NCBI RefSeq assembly: GCF_900520355.1
Contig: NZ_LS999521.1
Location: forward strand, 3,658,001-3,722,000
Direction: 5' to 3'
Source: Acinetobacter calcoaceticus
GTDB lineage: Bacteria; Pseudomonadota; Gammaproteobacteria; Pseudomonadales; Moraxellaceae
DNA: 64,000 nt
In this document: positions 1 through 10,407 of the stretch, piece after piece
Layout of the letters: every line of letters starts with the position of its first letter
Position numbering within the stretch: position 1 is the first letter of the stretch
Translations under genes and position numbers: made by a program
Notes under the pieces: generated by a model
The model's database searches: none
What the model was told of the DNA's origin: nothing
Seen by the model: the letters and a program-made list of their open reading frames with translations, nothing else

Positions 1-360
1 AGAACCGTTGACTTCTGAACCCACCACCAAAGCAGCAAGCAACAGAACCATGGTCAACAACCACAACGGGAAAGTATTTTTAAACCACGTATTGAGTGAT
101 ATCCGATAGGTCAAATAAGCCACCACAGCCGCAGCGACAATCGAAATACCATGACGAATCACATAGTGAAACGGGTTTTCATGCATATATTCAGCATAGG
201 GCATCGAAGCGGATGCGACCATCACTGAACCGATACACAACAATGCAACGACACAGAAAATCAGGACATTACGTGGCGTCACTTCCGCTGGCCATTTAGG
301 CAATATCCGTTCATACCAATGATTGATTTTCTGGATTGTGGTCTGAGCTAAGCCTGCCAT
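1..360 (-). CDS. ftsW: Cell division protein FtsW, N-terminal part (runs off the window)
   Basis: This is the first 120 codons of an open frame whose ATG lies at 360-358 and which continues beyond base 1. The translation begins MAGLAQTTIQKINHWYERIL, then shows hydrophobic stretches (about residues 30-50, 65-85, 95-115) like the first membrane segments of FtsW. FtsW is the SEDS-family septal peptidoglycan glycosyltransferase of the inner membrane. It sits directly downstream of murD, as in most proteobacterial dcw clusters, which separates it from the paralogue RodA. Only the N-terminus is visible, so the catalytic Asp region cannot be checked. Confidence 0.85.
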   Translation of the reverse strand, partial: MAGLAQTTIQKINHWYERILPKWPAEVTPRNVLIFCVVALLCIGSVMVASASMPYAEYMHENPFHYVIRHGISIVAAAVVAYLTYRISLNTWFKNTFPLWLLTMVLLLAALVVGSEVNGS

Positions 361-384
361 ACAACATTCCTAATCATATTTTCT

Positions 385-1800
<1,416 letters not shown>

Positions 1801-1840
1801 TCAGTTTGAACTTTATTCATCTTTTTTTGTGTCAGTGCGT

Positions 1841-1869
1841 AAAAAAGCCATCAATATGATGGCTTTTTA
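1841..1869 (-). terminator. Rho-independent terminator after the feo operon
   Basis: On the minus strand, AAAGCCATCA and TGATGGCTTT form a stem followed by a run of T. It lies just past the stop of the third feo gene, separating feo from murD. Confidence 0.8.
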
Positions 1870-1891
1870 GACGAAACAAGAAATACTAAAT

Positions 1892-2143
1892 TTACTGCCA
1901 TTTAATCGGCTTAATTTCTTGAACTGTATTCGTAGGTTTATCTTCACTTGAACAACCACAACCACCAGCACAACCAAAGGTCATTTTTGGCTTAAGCCAT
2001 TTTGCTAAGGTTGTCCAACCCTGCTTTTCACAAAATGCAGATAGTGTAGAAAAGACTGAATTTGCTGTTTTTGGAAATACTTTCTTAAAAACAACAACAG
2101 CACTCCAACTCACTAAAACCGCAATAATCAGATATTGAATCAT
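1892..2143 (-). CDS. Small membrane-anchored Cys-rich protein of the feo operon (FeoC-position, DUF6587-like)
   Basis: This is an 83-residue protein beginning MIQYLIIAVLVSWSAVVVF, a single N-terminal membrane helix. A soluble tail carries a CAGGCGC cluster (about residues 58-64). The ATG at 2143 is chosen because AGGAGGT stands 4-5 bases upstream; the frame stays open further up, but that stretch overlaps feoB. It is the third gene of feoA-feoB-X, the position FeoC has in enterobacteria. It is not a winged-helix FeoC by sequence; the Cys cluster and membrane helix fit the short Cys-rich proteins following feoB in Acinetobacter. A role in iron uptake is inferred only from position. Confidence 0.8.
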   Translation of the reverse strand: MIQYLIIAVLVSWSAVVVFKKVFPKTANSVFSTLSAFCEKQGWTTLAKWLKPKMTFGCAGGCGCSSEDKPTNTVQEIKPIKWQ

Positions 2144-2163
2144 GTACAACCTCCTTTCTTGCC

Positions 2164-4017
2164 TTAACCCCAATAGTGGGAAGCAATTTGATAGGTAACA
2201 AACGATGCCAAATAAGCCAAGCCGAACAGATATGCAGTCATGACAGCAACATGTTTCCATGAACCTGTTTCACGTCGTACCGTTGCCAATGTGGCCAAAC
2301 AATGTGGTGCATAAATGAACCACACTAAAAGCGACAATCCTGTTGCCAAGGACCAACCCGAGCCATCTGCACTAATCAGATGTGACAAACCTTGAGCTAC
2401 AGCATCGTCACTCGTTGCAGACAAGGCATAAACCGTACCTAATGCTGCGACTACAACTTCACGCGCTGCCATTGCTGGAATTAAAGCGATACAGATTTGC
2501 CAGTTAAAACCGATTGGAGCAAATACAGGTTGAATAAGATGCCCGAGCATACCGGCAAAACTATAATCTATCGCAGGTAATGTCGCCCCTTCAGGTGGCT
2601 GCGGAAAAGTACACAAAAACCAGAGCAGGATAGAAAGCGCAAAAATGATTCCACCAACACGTTTCAAGAAGATCTTTGCGCGATCTAGCAAACCGATTCC
2701 CACACTTTTTAAATCGGGGAAACGATAACTCGGTAGCTCTAGCAGTAAAGCATGCTGTGACTTATCTTTTTGCAAAAACTTCATTAAAAATGAAACGCAA
2801 AGAGCACTCACAATACCCGCCATATATAGACCGAATAGCACTAAACCTTGTAAGTTGAAAATACCCCAGATCATTTTCTCTGGAATAAATGCTGCAATAA
2901 GCAAAGCATATACGGGCAAACGTGCCGAACAGGTCATTAAAGGGGCAACCATAATGGTCGTAAAACGATCACGAGGGTCACTAATACTACGCGTTGCCAT
3001 AATTCCCGGTACTGCACAGGCAAAGCTTGAAAGTAAAGGAATAAAAGCTCGCCCACTTAAGCCAGCTTGAAACATTAATTTATCAAGCAAGAATGCTGCA
3101 CGCGGTAAATAACCTGATTCTTCTAATACTAAAATGAAGAAGAACAAGATTAAAATTTGTGGCAAGAACACAACTACGCCACCTGCCCCCGCGATAATTC
3201 CGTCAACAACCAAACTATGCAGTAGTGGCTGTGTAATCACAGTTCCTACTACTTCACCCAACCAGCCGAAGAAGCCTTCAATGCCATCCATGAACGGAGC
3301 TGCCCAAGCAAAAACTGCTTGGAACACAATAAACATCATGAGAGCAAGGCTAAGTAGGCCTAAAACTGGATGTAAGAAAATTCGATCTAGAAAATCAGTA
3401 CGCTTATCTCCCTGATCGACATATTGAACAACATCTTTAAAAATCATATCGATTTTTTGATGATGCGTCCCAGTCAAACCACTCAGTTCTGTTTGTGGCA
3501 CACTGTATTTTTCTTGATCAAGGGCATGTAATAAATTTTCAATACCCGCATTACGAACAGCAACTGTTTCAACGACTGCTACGCCCAAACGTTGAGATAA
3601 CTTTTGAGTATTAATTTGGATGCCACGACGACGCGCTTCATCCATCATATTCAGTACGAGTAAAATCGGACGACCAAGCTCGATCATTTCAAGCACTAGT
3701 CCTAAATGCAATTTTAAGTTAGTCGCATCGACCACACATAAAAAAGCATCTTGCTGACCTTCTTCGGCAATCCTACCCAAGCAAACATCACGGGTAATGA
3801 CTTCATCAGGACTAGTTGCATTTAGACTATATGTACCCGGTAAATCGAGTACACGCACTGCACGCCCTGAAGGTAACTGAAAATGGCCTACTTTACGCTC
3901 GACCGTTACACCCGCATAGTTTGCGACTTTTTGTCGAGTTCCAGTTAAATGGTTAAAAAGAGAGGTTTTACCACAGTTCGGATTTCCCACAAGGGCAATA
4001 CGTAACGCATCACTCAT
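2164..4017 (-). CDS. feoB: Ferrous iron transport protein FeoB
   Basis: FeoB is the inner-membrane Fe(II) permease with a cytoplasmic GTPase domain. The 617-residue product opens with the G1 loop GNPNCGKT (residues 11-18), followed by DLPGTYSL (G3) and NMMDE (G4). A long polytopic membrane region begins near residue 215 and includes the GAGGVVVFLP and AFLLDKLMF stretches of FeoB gates. It is shorter than the roughly 770-residue E. coli protein but has all core parts. Its ATG overlaps the feoA stop by 4 bp, indicating translational coupling, and the Cys-rich third gene follows 20 bp downstream. Confidence 0.97.
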   Translation of the reverse strand: MSDALRIALVGNPNCGKTSLFNHLTGTRQKVANYAGVTVERKVGHFQLPSGRAVRVLDLPGTYSLNATSPDEVITRDVCLGRIAEEGQQDAFLCVVDATNLKLHLGLVLEMIELGRPILLVLNMMDEARRRGIQINTQKLSQRLGVAVVETVAVRNAGIENLLHALDQEKYSVPQTELSGLTGTHHQKIDMIFKDVVQYVDQGDKRTDFLDRIFLHPVLGLLSLALMMFIVFQAVFAWAAPFMDGIEGFFGWLGEVVGTVITQPLLHSLVVDGIIAGAGGVVVFLPQILILFFFILVLEESGYLPRAAFLLDKLMFQAGLSGRAFIPLLSSFACAVPGIMATRSISDPRDRFTTIMVAPLMTCSARLPVYALLIAAFIPEKMIWGIFNLQGLVLFGLYMAGIVSALCVSFLMKFLQKDKSQHALLLELPSYRFPDLKSVGIGLLDRAKIFLKRVGGIIFALSILLWFLCTFPQPPEGATLPAIDYSFAGMLGHLIQPVFAPIGFNWQICIALIPAMAAREVVVAALGTVYALSATSDDAVAQGLSHLISADGSGWSLATGLSLLVWFIYAPHCLATLATVRRETGSWKHVAVMTAYLFGLAYLASFVTYQIASHYWG

Positions 4018-4313
4018 GCGGGTACTCCTTCTTCTACTTGAATTTCGATTTTGTCCGCTTCTGCTTTACGCAAAGCGAAACGAGTAAAGCCAATTTGGAT
4101 CAAGATCGGATCACCACCAAAAATACCCTTGGTAATCACTTCCACTCGTGTGCCTGGCACAAAGCCCAGACTTTCCAAACGAATTGCGACCAAATCCTGC
4201 TGCTCGGACTCTACTGATATCCGATTCACTTTGCTGATGGTCGCCGCTTGCTTCACTTTTAAAGCTGATAAACGCACCGCATCCGATCCTAAACCTTTTT
4301 TAATAGTATACAT
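4014..4313 (-). CDS. feoA: Ferrous iron transport protein FeoA
   Basis: FeoA is a small SH3-like cytoplasmic protein needed for FeoB function. The 99-residue product shows the family pattern: a short N-terminal part, then ESLGFVPGTRVEVITKGIFGGDPILIQIG, then a basic/acidic C-terminus. The open frame extends to a TTG at 4334, but the ATG at 4313 (MYTIKKG) is the likely start because the earlier codons overlap the Fur box. There is no strong ribosome-binding site in front of it, so the exact start is less certain than the gene. First gene of feoABX. Confidence 0.92.
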   Translation of the reverse strand: MYTIKKGLGSDAVRLSALKVKQAATISKVNRISVESEQQDLVAIRLESLGFVPGTRVEVITKGIFGGDPILIQIGFTRFALRKAEADKIEIQVEEGVPA

Positions 4314-4318
4314 ATAAA

Positions 4319-4333
4319 TGAGAATAATTACCA
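4319..4333 (-). promoter_or_regulatory. Fur box upstream of feoA
   Basis: TGAGAATAATTACCA matches the Fur 7-1-7 consensus TGATAATnATTATCA at 12 of 14 defined positions, with the two mismatches symmetric. It lies immediately upstream of the feoA start, so iron-repressed transcription of feoABX is expected. Read from sequence; binding is inferred. Confidence 0.75.
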
Positions 4334-4420
4334 AATAAGGTTAAATTTCACTTCCTATTTAGTTTAATCGACAAACCTTAAAGTTTCTTTTACAGTACAG
4401 AGGTTTAGAGGATGTAGTGT

Positions 4421-5341
4421 ATGTTAAATAAAAAACCGCGTATTCCAAGCCCAGTTCAAATTCCAGAACATTTAAGCTTTTTACAAGGTTTTCGCGACTA
4501 TCTCGTTGCCCAGACAGTGAGTCCACATACACGTAATGCTTATTTATCTGACCTCATTCAATGCAGTGAACTCCATAAAAAAAATGCGCTTCCACAATGG
4601 TCAAGTGATGATATTGCCGATGTTCTTATTGAACTGACCAAAGCAGGAAAAAGTCCCCGCTCGATTGCACGGTGTTTATCTGCCCTACGTCAGTTTTACA
4701 AATTTTTACGTGAACAGAAGTTACGGAGTGACAATCCGGTTGCGACCCACCACTCTCCTAAAATCGGTCGGGCATTACCCAAAGATCTATCTGAAGAAGA
4801 TGTCGAATCACTAATTCAAGCACCAGATATCAATACTGCACTTGGCTTACGTGATCGAGCAATGTTTGAAGTACTTTATGCATGTGGCTTACGTGTTTCA
4901 GAACTACTTAACTTGCGTATGGAACTCATTAATTTAAAACAAGGCTATTTAAGGGTTACAGGTAAAGGCAATAAAGAACGCTTGGTCCCGCTAGGACAAT
5001 TCGCCTGTGAGTGGGTAGAACGTTATTTAAATATTGCACGGCCTCAACTCTATAAAAGCTCGACTGACTATCTCTTTTTAACCCAACATGGCGGGATCAT
5101 GAGTCGACAAAACTTTTGGTATGCCATTAAACGCTATGCGCTTCAAGCCAATATTCAAGCTGAACTCTCACCTCATACCTTACGTCATGCTTTTGCAACA
5201 CATTTGCTCAATCATGGTGCTGACTTACGCGTCGTGCAAATGTTACTGGGTCATAGCGATTTATCTACAACACAAATCTATACGCATGTTGCACAAGTCA
5301 GAATGCAACAATTACATGAAAAACATCACCCTAGAGGATGA
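4421..5341 (+). CDS. xerD: Site-specific tyrosine recombinase XerD
   Basis: XerD, with XerC, resolves chromosome dimers at dif during division. The 306-residue protein has an N-terminal core-binding domain (to about residue 110) and a catalytic domain carrying all tyrosine-recombinase residues: R158 (GLRVSE), K182 (GKGNK), H252 and R255 (SPHTLRH), H278 (LGHSD) and Y287 (IYTH). The stretch GLRVSELLNL through GKGNKERLVPLG and the C-terminal LLNHGADLRVVQMLLGHSDL resemble XerD more than XerC. The neighbour dsbC supports XerD, since xerD-dsbC is a recurring gammaproteobacterial order. Ribosome-binding site GAGG is 9 bases before the ATG. Confidence 0.93.
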   Translation: MLNKKPRIPSPVQIPEHLSFLQGFRDYLVAQTVSPHTRNAYLSDLIQCSELHKKNALPQWSSDDIADVLIELTKAGKSPRSIARCLSALRQFYKFLREQKLRSDNPVATHHSPKIGRALPKDLSEEDVESLIQAPDINTALGLRDRAMFEVLYACGLRVSELLNLRMELINLKQGYLRVTGKGNKERLVPLGQFACEWVERYLNIARPQLYKSSTDYLFLTQHGGIMSRQNFWYAIKRYALQANIQAELSPHTLRHAFATHLLNHGADLRVVQMLLGHSDLSTTQIYTHVAQVRMQQLHEKHHPRG

Positions 5342-5487
5342 TAAAGCTTTCAGGCCCCACTCAAGTATTTCATATCAATCGCTTGATTTCGTTCACAAAG
5401 GTTAAGAAATTTTTAACAATACACGTTAGATTTTTTGGTATGCTTAGCAGCTTCTGACTATAAATACTGATGAAATAAGGGTTATCT

Positions 5488-6300
5488 ATGTCTTTTACCC
5501 GTTCTCAAATTTTTCTTGCCTGTACTTTGGCATCTAGCCTTTTGTTCAGTGCTTGTTCTAAAGAAAACAAACCACAAAAAGAAGATGCGCTCACAGCGAC
5601 TGCACCTGCTACAGGGGAAGCTTCAACCATTATCGAGCGTAATGCCAAGCAGCGTTTGATCGAAACTTTGCAAAAACAATTTAAGAATGCAAATATCAAC
5701 GCCAAAATTTTAGATATCAAACCAACTGAAGTGCCTAATTTATATTGGGTAAATCTCGAAGGGATGACATCGGTTTATACGACCAGTGATGGAAAATACT
5801 TAATTCAAGGTGATGTAATCCGATTAGGAGGCAAAGAGCTTCATAATATTGGTGACTCACTTCAAGCATCAGAAAATAAAAAGCATCTTGCTGCTTTAAA
5901 AAATGAAGATCTTATTGTCTACCCTGCAAAAGGTAAGGCTAAGCACGTGATCTATGTGTTTACCGATGCAAGTTGTCCTTATTGCCATAAGCTACATGAG
6001 CACATACCCGAAATTAATGAAAAGGGTATTGAGGTACGTTATATTGCTTGGCCACGCGGTGAACAATTTATGCCGACCATGGAAGCTGTATGGTGTAGCG
6101 CAGATCGTAAAGCTGCATTTAATCAAGCAGTACAGGGCATTAACATCCCTCCTGCTCAATGTAAGAACCCTGTTCGAGAGCAATATCAACTTGGCTTAAA
6201 CATGGGTGTAAATGGTACACCTGCTATTTACAATGCTGATGGCGAGTACTTGGGTGGATACCTAACACCAGATGAATTAATTAAACGTCTGGATAAATAA
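5488..6300 (+). CDS. dsbC: DsbC-like thiol:disulfide isomerase (lipoprotein signal)
   Basis: Likely a periplasmic disulfide isomerase. The 270-residue product has a lipoprotein-type signal ending LLFSAC (Cys23), a linker, an N-terminal dimerisation-like region (about 50-135) and a thioredoxin fold with active site CPYC (163-166). The cis-Pro loop NGTPAIYN is present, as is a second Cys pair (WCSADR ... AQCKN) matching the structural disulfide of DsbC. The lipobox suggests membrane attachment, unlike soluble E. coli DsbC. It lies 146 bp after xerD and ends in its own terminator. AAGGG precedes the start. Confidence 0.9.
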   Translation: MSFTRSQIFLACTLASSLLFSACSKENKPQKEDALTATAPATGEASTIIERNAKQRLIETLQKQFKNANINAKILDIKPTEVPNLYWVNLEGMTSVYTTSDGKYLIQGDVIRLGGKELHNIGDSLQASENKKHLAALKNEDLIVYPAKGKAKHVIYVFTDASCPYCHKLHEHIPEINEKGIEVRYIAWPRGEQFMPTMEAVWCSADRKAAFNQAVQGINIPPAQCKNPVREQYQLGLNMGVNGTPAIYNADGEYLGGYLTPDELIKRLDK

Positions 6301-6343
6301 TCTACTTAAAGTTGATGAATGATTAATCATCATTCTCTTACAA

Positions 6344-6377
6344 AAAGCGCTGCTCTCATTGCAGCGCTTTGTTTTTT
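6344..6377 (+). terminator. Terminator after dsbC
   Basis: AAAGCGCTGC, a 7-base loop, GCAGCGCTTT, then GTTTTTT. A perfect 10-bp stem 44 bp downstream of the dsbC stop. Confidence 0.9.
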
Positions 6378-6544
6378 CAATAAATAATGCTTTACCTATC
6401 GGTGTTTAAAGACTGATCTACTCTTCTTTTCCAAACATCGCACTCTAATTCATTGAACAGGCACTAAAAGCGCTAGAGTCTGGCGTTTTTTTTAGCTATG
6501 ATCTAGCTTCAACTAAATGATTAAATGATGATATGGAGTGTGAC

Positions 6545-7846
6545 GTGAAACCAGTTCGCCTGGCAATACTCGGTCTAGGAACCGTAGGTGGAGGAGCCCT
6601 TAAACTACTACAAGAAAATGCCGCTGAAATTAAACGTCGCACCGGTCGAGAAATTCAAATTACCCACGTTGGAACACGTCGCCCTCGTCCAGATCTTGAA
6701 CTGGAAGGGATTAAACAAAGCGCAGATTTACTTGATATCGTTCGTCAACCAGATGTTGATATGGTTGTTGAAGTGATGGGCGGGATACACCCTGCTTACG
6801 AAGTTATCATGGAAGCGATCAAACACGGCAAACAAGTCGTGACCGCAAACAAAGCTTTACTTGCTGAACATGGCAATGAATTATTTAAAGCAGCTGAAGA
6901 TAATGCTGTACAAATTGCCTATGAAGCAGCAGTTGCTGGCGGTATTCCAATTATTAAAGTCATCCGCGAAGGCCTTGCTGCAAACCATATTCAATGGTTG
7001 GCAGGCATCATTAATGGTACAGGCAACTTTATTCTGACCGAAATGCGTGAGAAAGGCCGTGCATTTGATGATGTATTAAAAGAAGCTCAAGAACTTGGTT
7101 ATGCAGAAGCAGATCCAACTTTTGATGTTGAAGGTATTGATGCTGCGCACAAGCTTACAATTTTAGCGTCTTGTGCTTTTGGTATTCCTCTTCAGTTCGA
7201 TAAAGTCTATACCGAAGGTATTAGCAAAATTACCGCACAAGATGTGAAATATGCCGAAGATCTCGGTTTCCGCATTAAACACCTAGGAATTGCACGTCGT
7301 GCTGAAAAGGGTATTGAACTACGCGTTCACCCAACACTCATTCCAGATGAGCAGCTTATTGCGAATGTAAATGGCGTTAAAAATGCTGTTTTAGTTCAAG
7401 CGCATGCTGTAGGTCCTACACTCTATTACGGCGCTGGTGCTGGTGCTGGTCCAACTGCTTCTGCTGTTGTTGCCGATGTAATTGATATTGTCCGTGACAT
7501 CTCTTATACCGAAGATGGTGCAGGGACGATTCCTCAACTTGCTTTTGAAGCATTAACAAATGTGCCAATTTTAAGCCGTGAAGAAATGACCACAGGTTAT
7601 TACATCCGCATAAATGCAGAAGATCAAACTGGTGTACTTGCAGATGTCACGACCATCTTAAGCCGTGCTGGAATTAGTATTGATGCCATTATGCAACAAT
7701 CTCGTTTAAAAGACCTCATTCCAATCGTGATTCTGACCGATCCAATCGTTGAATCTAAGATGGATGAGGCACTTGCACAAATTCAAGCCTTACCCGCAAT
7801 TCGTGGCGAAATCGTAAGAATTCGTTTAGAATCGCTCGATAGTTAA
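6545..7846 (+). CDS. hom: Homoserine dehydrogenase
   Basis: Reduces aspartate semialdehyde to homoserine with NAD(P)H on the way to threonine and methionine. The 433-residue protein has an N-terminal Rossmann motif GLGTVGGG, the substrate-binding AGGIPIIK and GTGNFILTEM stretches, and a C-terminal ACT domain (about 350-430, TGVLADVTTILSRAGISIDAI) that should give feedback inhibition. An in-frame ATG exists at 6533, but TATGGAG overlapping it is well placed as ribosome-binding site for the GTG at 6545, whose product starts VKPVRLAILGLG as in the family. It is not fused to an aspartokinase. thrC follows. Confidence 0.95.
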   Translation: MKPVRLAILGLGTVGGGALKLLQENAAEIKRRTGREIQITHVGTRRPRPDLELEGIKQSADLLDIVRQPDVDMVVEVMGGIHPAYEVIMEAIKHGKQVVTANKALLAEHGNELFKAAEDNAVQIAYEAAVAGGIPIIKVIREGLAANHIQWLAGIINGTGNFILTEMREKGRAFDDVLKEAQELGYAEADPTFDVEGIDAAHKLTILASCAFGIPLQFDKVYTEGISKITAQDVKYAEDLGFRIKHLGIARRAEKGIELRVHPTLIPDEQLIANVNGVKNAVLVQAHAVGPTLYYGAGAGAGPTASAVVADVIDIVRDISYTEDGAGTIPQLAFEALTNVPILSREEMTTGYYIRINAEDQTGVLADVTTILSRAGISIDAIMQQSRLKDLIPIVILTDPIVESKMDEALAQIQALPAIRGEIVRIRLESLDS

Positions 7847-7853
7847 TCAGGTT

Positions 7854-7870
7854 GAGGGAAAGACTCCCTC
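7854..7870 (+). promoter_or_regulatory. Intercistronic hairpin between hom and thrC
   Basis: GAGGGA, loop AAGAC, TCCCTC: a perfect 6-bp stem in the 54-bp gap, with no T-run following. It may protect the mRNA end or tune hom/thrC expression; function unknown. Confidence 0.4.
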
Positions 7871-7900
7871 TCCCGCTTCATCTTTAATTGGAACACCATC

Positions 7901-9040
7901 ATGTCTAATGCCAATCGTTATACTGGTCTTGTAGATCGTTATCATGACCGTTTGCCAGTTTCGGCAACTACTCGTGCTATCTCTTTGGGTGAAGGCAACA
8001 CCCCACTCATTAAACTAGAGAATATTCCACGTATTATTGGCAAAGATGTTGAAATTTATGTGAAATATGAGGGTTTAAACCCAACTGGTTCATTTAAAGA
8101 CCGTGGTATGACCATGGCTGTAACCAAAGCGGTTGAAGAAGGCTCTAAAGCGATTATCTGTGCATCTACTGGTAACACTTCTGCTGCTGCTGCTGCTTAT
8201 GCTGCACGTGCAGGTATCAAAGCATTTGTTTTGATTCCAGAAGGCAAAATTGCAATGGGTAAAATGGCTCAAGCGATGATGTATGGTGCGATCACTATGC
8301 AAATCCGTGGGAACTTCGATGATGGTATGCGTCTTGTAAAAGAAGTCGCTGATCAAGCGCCTGTAACGATTGTAAACTCAATCAACCCTTACCGTTTGCA
8401 AGGTCAAAAGACTATTGCTTACGAGATTGTTGAAGCTTTAGGTCGTGCACCTGATTATCACTGCTTACCTGTAGGTAACGCGGGTAACATCACAGCTCAC
8501 TGGATGGGCTATACTGAAGCAGTAGCGAATCAACCTGCTGATCAGTTTGAACAAGTTATTTATGACGCAGCAACAGATCAGTTTACTGGTCCAAAACCTG
8601 AAGGTTTACCAACAATGGTAGGTTATCAGGCTTCTGGCGCAGCTCCATTCTTACGTGGTGCTCCAGTTGAAAACCCAGAAACAGTTGCAACTGCAATCCG
8701 TATTGGTAATCCACAAAGCTGGAACCATGCAAAAGCGGTAGTACGCGACTCAAAAGGCTGGTTTGATGAACTTCAAGACAGCGAAATTTTAGAAGCTCAG
8801 CGTTTACTTTCTATGTATGAAGGTGTGTTTGTTGAGCCTGCATCTGCTGCCTCTATTGGTGGTGCAATCCGTGATATTAAAGCGGGTAAAATTGCTGAAG
8901 GTTCTGTGATTGTTTGTACCGTAACAGGTAATGGCTTGAAAGATCCAGACACAGCAATCAAGCAATGTGCCGATGCAGTCATGTTGTCAATTGATGCCAC
9001 AATGAGCCAAGTCAAAGATTCGATTTTATCTAATATGTAA
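7901..9040 (+). CDS. thrC: Threonine synthase
   Basis: PLP enzyme converting O-phosphohomoserine to threonine and phosphate. The 379-residue product belongs to the shorter threonine-synthase class. It has the PLP lysine in NPTGSFKDRGM (K66), the cofactor-contacting CASTGNTSAAAAAYAAR stretch and a glycine-rich VGNAGNI phosphate loop; the C-terminal VTGNGLKDPD is characteristic. It lies 54 bp after hom in the same direction and ends in a strong terminator, so hom-thrC is probably one unit. Confidence 0.96.
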   Translation: MSNANRYTGLVDRYHDRLPVSATTRAISLGEGNTPLIKLENIPRIIGKDVEIYVKYEGLNPTGSFKDRGMTMAVTKAVEEGSKAIICASTGNTSAAAAAYAARAGIKAFVLIPEGKIAMGKMAQAMMYGAITMQIRGNFDDGMRLVKEVADQAPVTIVNSINPYRLQGQKTIAYEIVEALGRAPDYHCLPVGNAGNITAHWMGYTEAVANQPADQFEQVIYDAATDQFTGPKPEGLPTMVGYQASGAAPFLRGAPVENPETVATAIRIGNPQSWNHAKAVVRDSKGWFDELQDSEILEAQRLLSMYEGVFVEPASAASIGGAIRDIKAGKIAEGSVIVCTVTGNGLKDPDTAIKQCADAVMLSIDATMSQVKDSILSNM

Positions 9041-9055
9041 ATTCTAAGTTTTAAT

Positions 9056-9086
9056 AAAAAACGGCTGTTCAACACAGCCGTTTTTT
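9056..9086 (+). terminator. Terminator after thrC
   Basis: ACGGCTGT, loop TCAAC, ACAGCCGT, followed by six T and preceded by A-run, so it may act in both directions. Confidence 0.9.
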
Positions 9087-9106
9087 ATGTCTTTTTTAAT
9101 AGCTAT

Positions 9107-9136
9107 AAAAAAACGCTTCTTGATCGAAGCGTTTTT
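9107..9136 (-). terminator. Terminator after pbpG
   Basis: AACGCTTC, 6-base loop, GAAGCGTT with a long T-run on the minus strand, 13 bp past the pbpG stop. Confidence 0.85.
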
Positions 9137-9148
9137 AAAATATTTAAA

Positions 9149-10195
9149 TTAAATATGTTTTGGTAAATTACTCAACCAACTCAATAGGTTAGTTGCATCA
9201 TTATTACGTGCTTGCGAACTTGGCTCACCAAGCAATACAATCACAGCTGGACGTGAGTTTACAGTCGTATGCATGACAACACAGCGACCTGCTTCATTGA
9301 TATAACCTGTTTTAGACAAGTTAATATTCCAACCACCATTACGCACTAATGCATTGGTATTGTTAGATTTCAACACACGATAACCCAAGTTAAAATCATA
9401 AGTTGGTGTTGTTGAAAATTGACGAATTAAGCCATATTGAGATGCTGTACTCGCCAAAATTCCTAAGTCACGCGCAGAAGATACATTTTGTGGATGTAAG
9501 CCCGTAGATTCAACATAATGGGTAGCTGTCATACCCAAAGCACGTGCTTTAGAATTCATTGCAGCTACAAATGCAGGACGACCACCCGGATAAGTACGCG
9601 CTAAAGCCGCTGCTGCCGGATTTTCAGATTTCATTAAAGCAAACAGCAACACTTCTGCGCGGTTCATTTTGTCGCCAACACGCAGTGTTGAGCTGGAATT
9701 TTTCCCGCCAGCCCCCGCAAAATCAATTTGCTCAAGCATAATTTCTTCTGACATGTTTAAACGAGCATCTGCTGTTACCACTGCTGTCATAAGTTTAGTA
9801 ATAGATGCAATTGGAACAGAAGCATTCGTATTTTTACTATAAAGAACCTCACCAGTTTGCGCATCCATCACCAATGCGGCACGAGCACTTACACTCGGCT
9901 GGGCATTGTAACCAGAGGTATCGCGGATTTGAGCAAATTTTGGTGCAGATGCCACAACCTTAGGTGCATTACCACCACGTAAAGTTGTAGTTACAGATGT
10001 TGACCCTTGTATAGTTGGCTCATCATCTTCATCATTCAAAAGTTGACTAGCGTCAGCTGAAGACCAATTTAAACTTGCACTCCCACCACTCCCTGAGGAC
10101 GGGTTATTGACGAGTTCTGCAAAGCTTGTTGAACTCAAACTAAGCAAAATAGACATGCTTAGCACATGCATTAAAGACTTTTTAGAATTTTTCAC
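9149..10195 (-). CDS. pbpG: D-alanyl-D-alanine endopeptidase, PBP7/8-like
   Basis: A low-molecular-mass penicillin-binding protein that trims peptidoglycan cross-links in the periplasm. The 348-residue product has a signal peptide (ends about SSTSFA, residue 26), a Ser/Gly-rich linker to about residue 100, then the S11 peptidase domain with SITK (S131, K134), SEN (190-192) and KTG (295-297). It lacks a long C-terminal membrane anchor domain, which fits PBP7/8 rather than PBP5/6. The start read here is GTG at 10195 with only a weak ribosome-binding site. PBP7/8 has been reported to affect survival and virulence in A. baumannii (from memory). Confidence 0.9.
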   Translation of the reverse strand: MKNSKKSLMHVLSMSILLSLSSTSFAELVNNPSSGSGGSASLNWSSADASQLLNDEDDEPTIQGSTSVTTTLRGGNAPKVVASAPKFAQIRDTSGYNAQPSVSARAALVMDAQTGEVLYSKNTNASVPIASITKLMTAVVTADARLNMSEEIMLEQIDFAGAGGKNSSSTLRVGDKMNRAEVLLFALMKSENPAAAALARTYPGGRPAFVAAMNSKARALGMTATHYVESTGLHPQNVSSARDLGILASTASQYGLIRQFSTTPTYDFNLGYRVLKSNNTNALVRNGGWNINLSKTGYINEAGRCVVMHTTVNSRPAVIVLLGEPSSQARNNDATNLLSWLSNLPKHI

Positions 10196-10407
10196 GGCAC
10201 AATACTCGACTCAGGGTGATACACATTTGCGCTAACTATAATTATGCCTTACATTTGAGGTATAAGGTATAACGCTTTTACCGACACAATTGTGCACAAC
10301 TATTCGCTCACTATATAAGAATAGGATTGCTAATTTTGTCATCCCATTGCAAGCTAATTTTGCTTTATGTAACAAAAAACTTGTTTTTTGAAAGAAAGGA
10401 GGTCTTC

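Noticed and set aside
4421..5341. XerC, or an integrase of a mobile element
   Set aside because: Motif spelling and the dsbC neighbour favour housekeeping XerD; no att repeats or cargo genes nearby.
6465..6490. Second terminator upstream of hom (GCGCT ... GGCG then T-run)
   Set aside because: The stem has several bulges and only 3-4 contiguous pairs; too weak to call.
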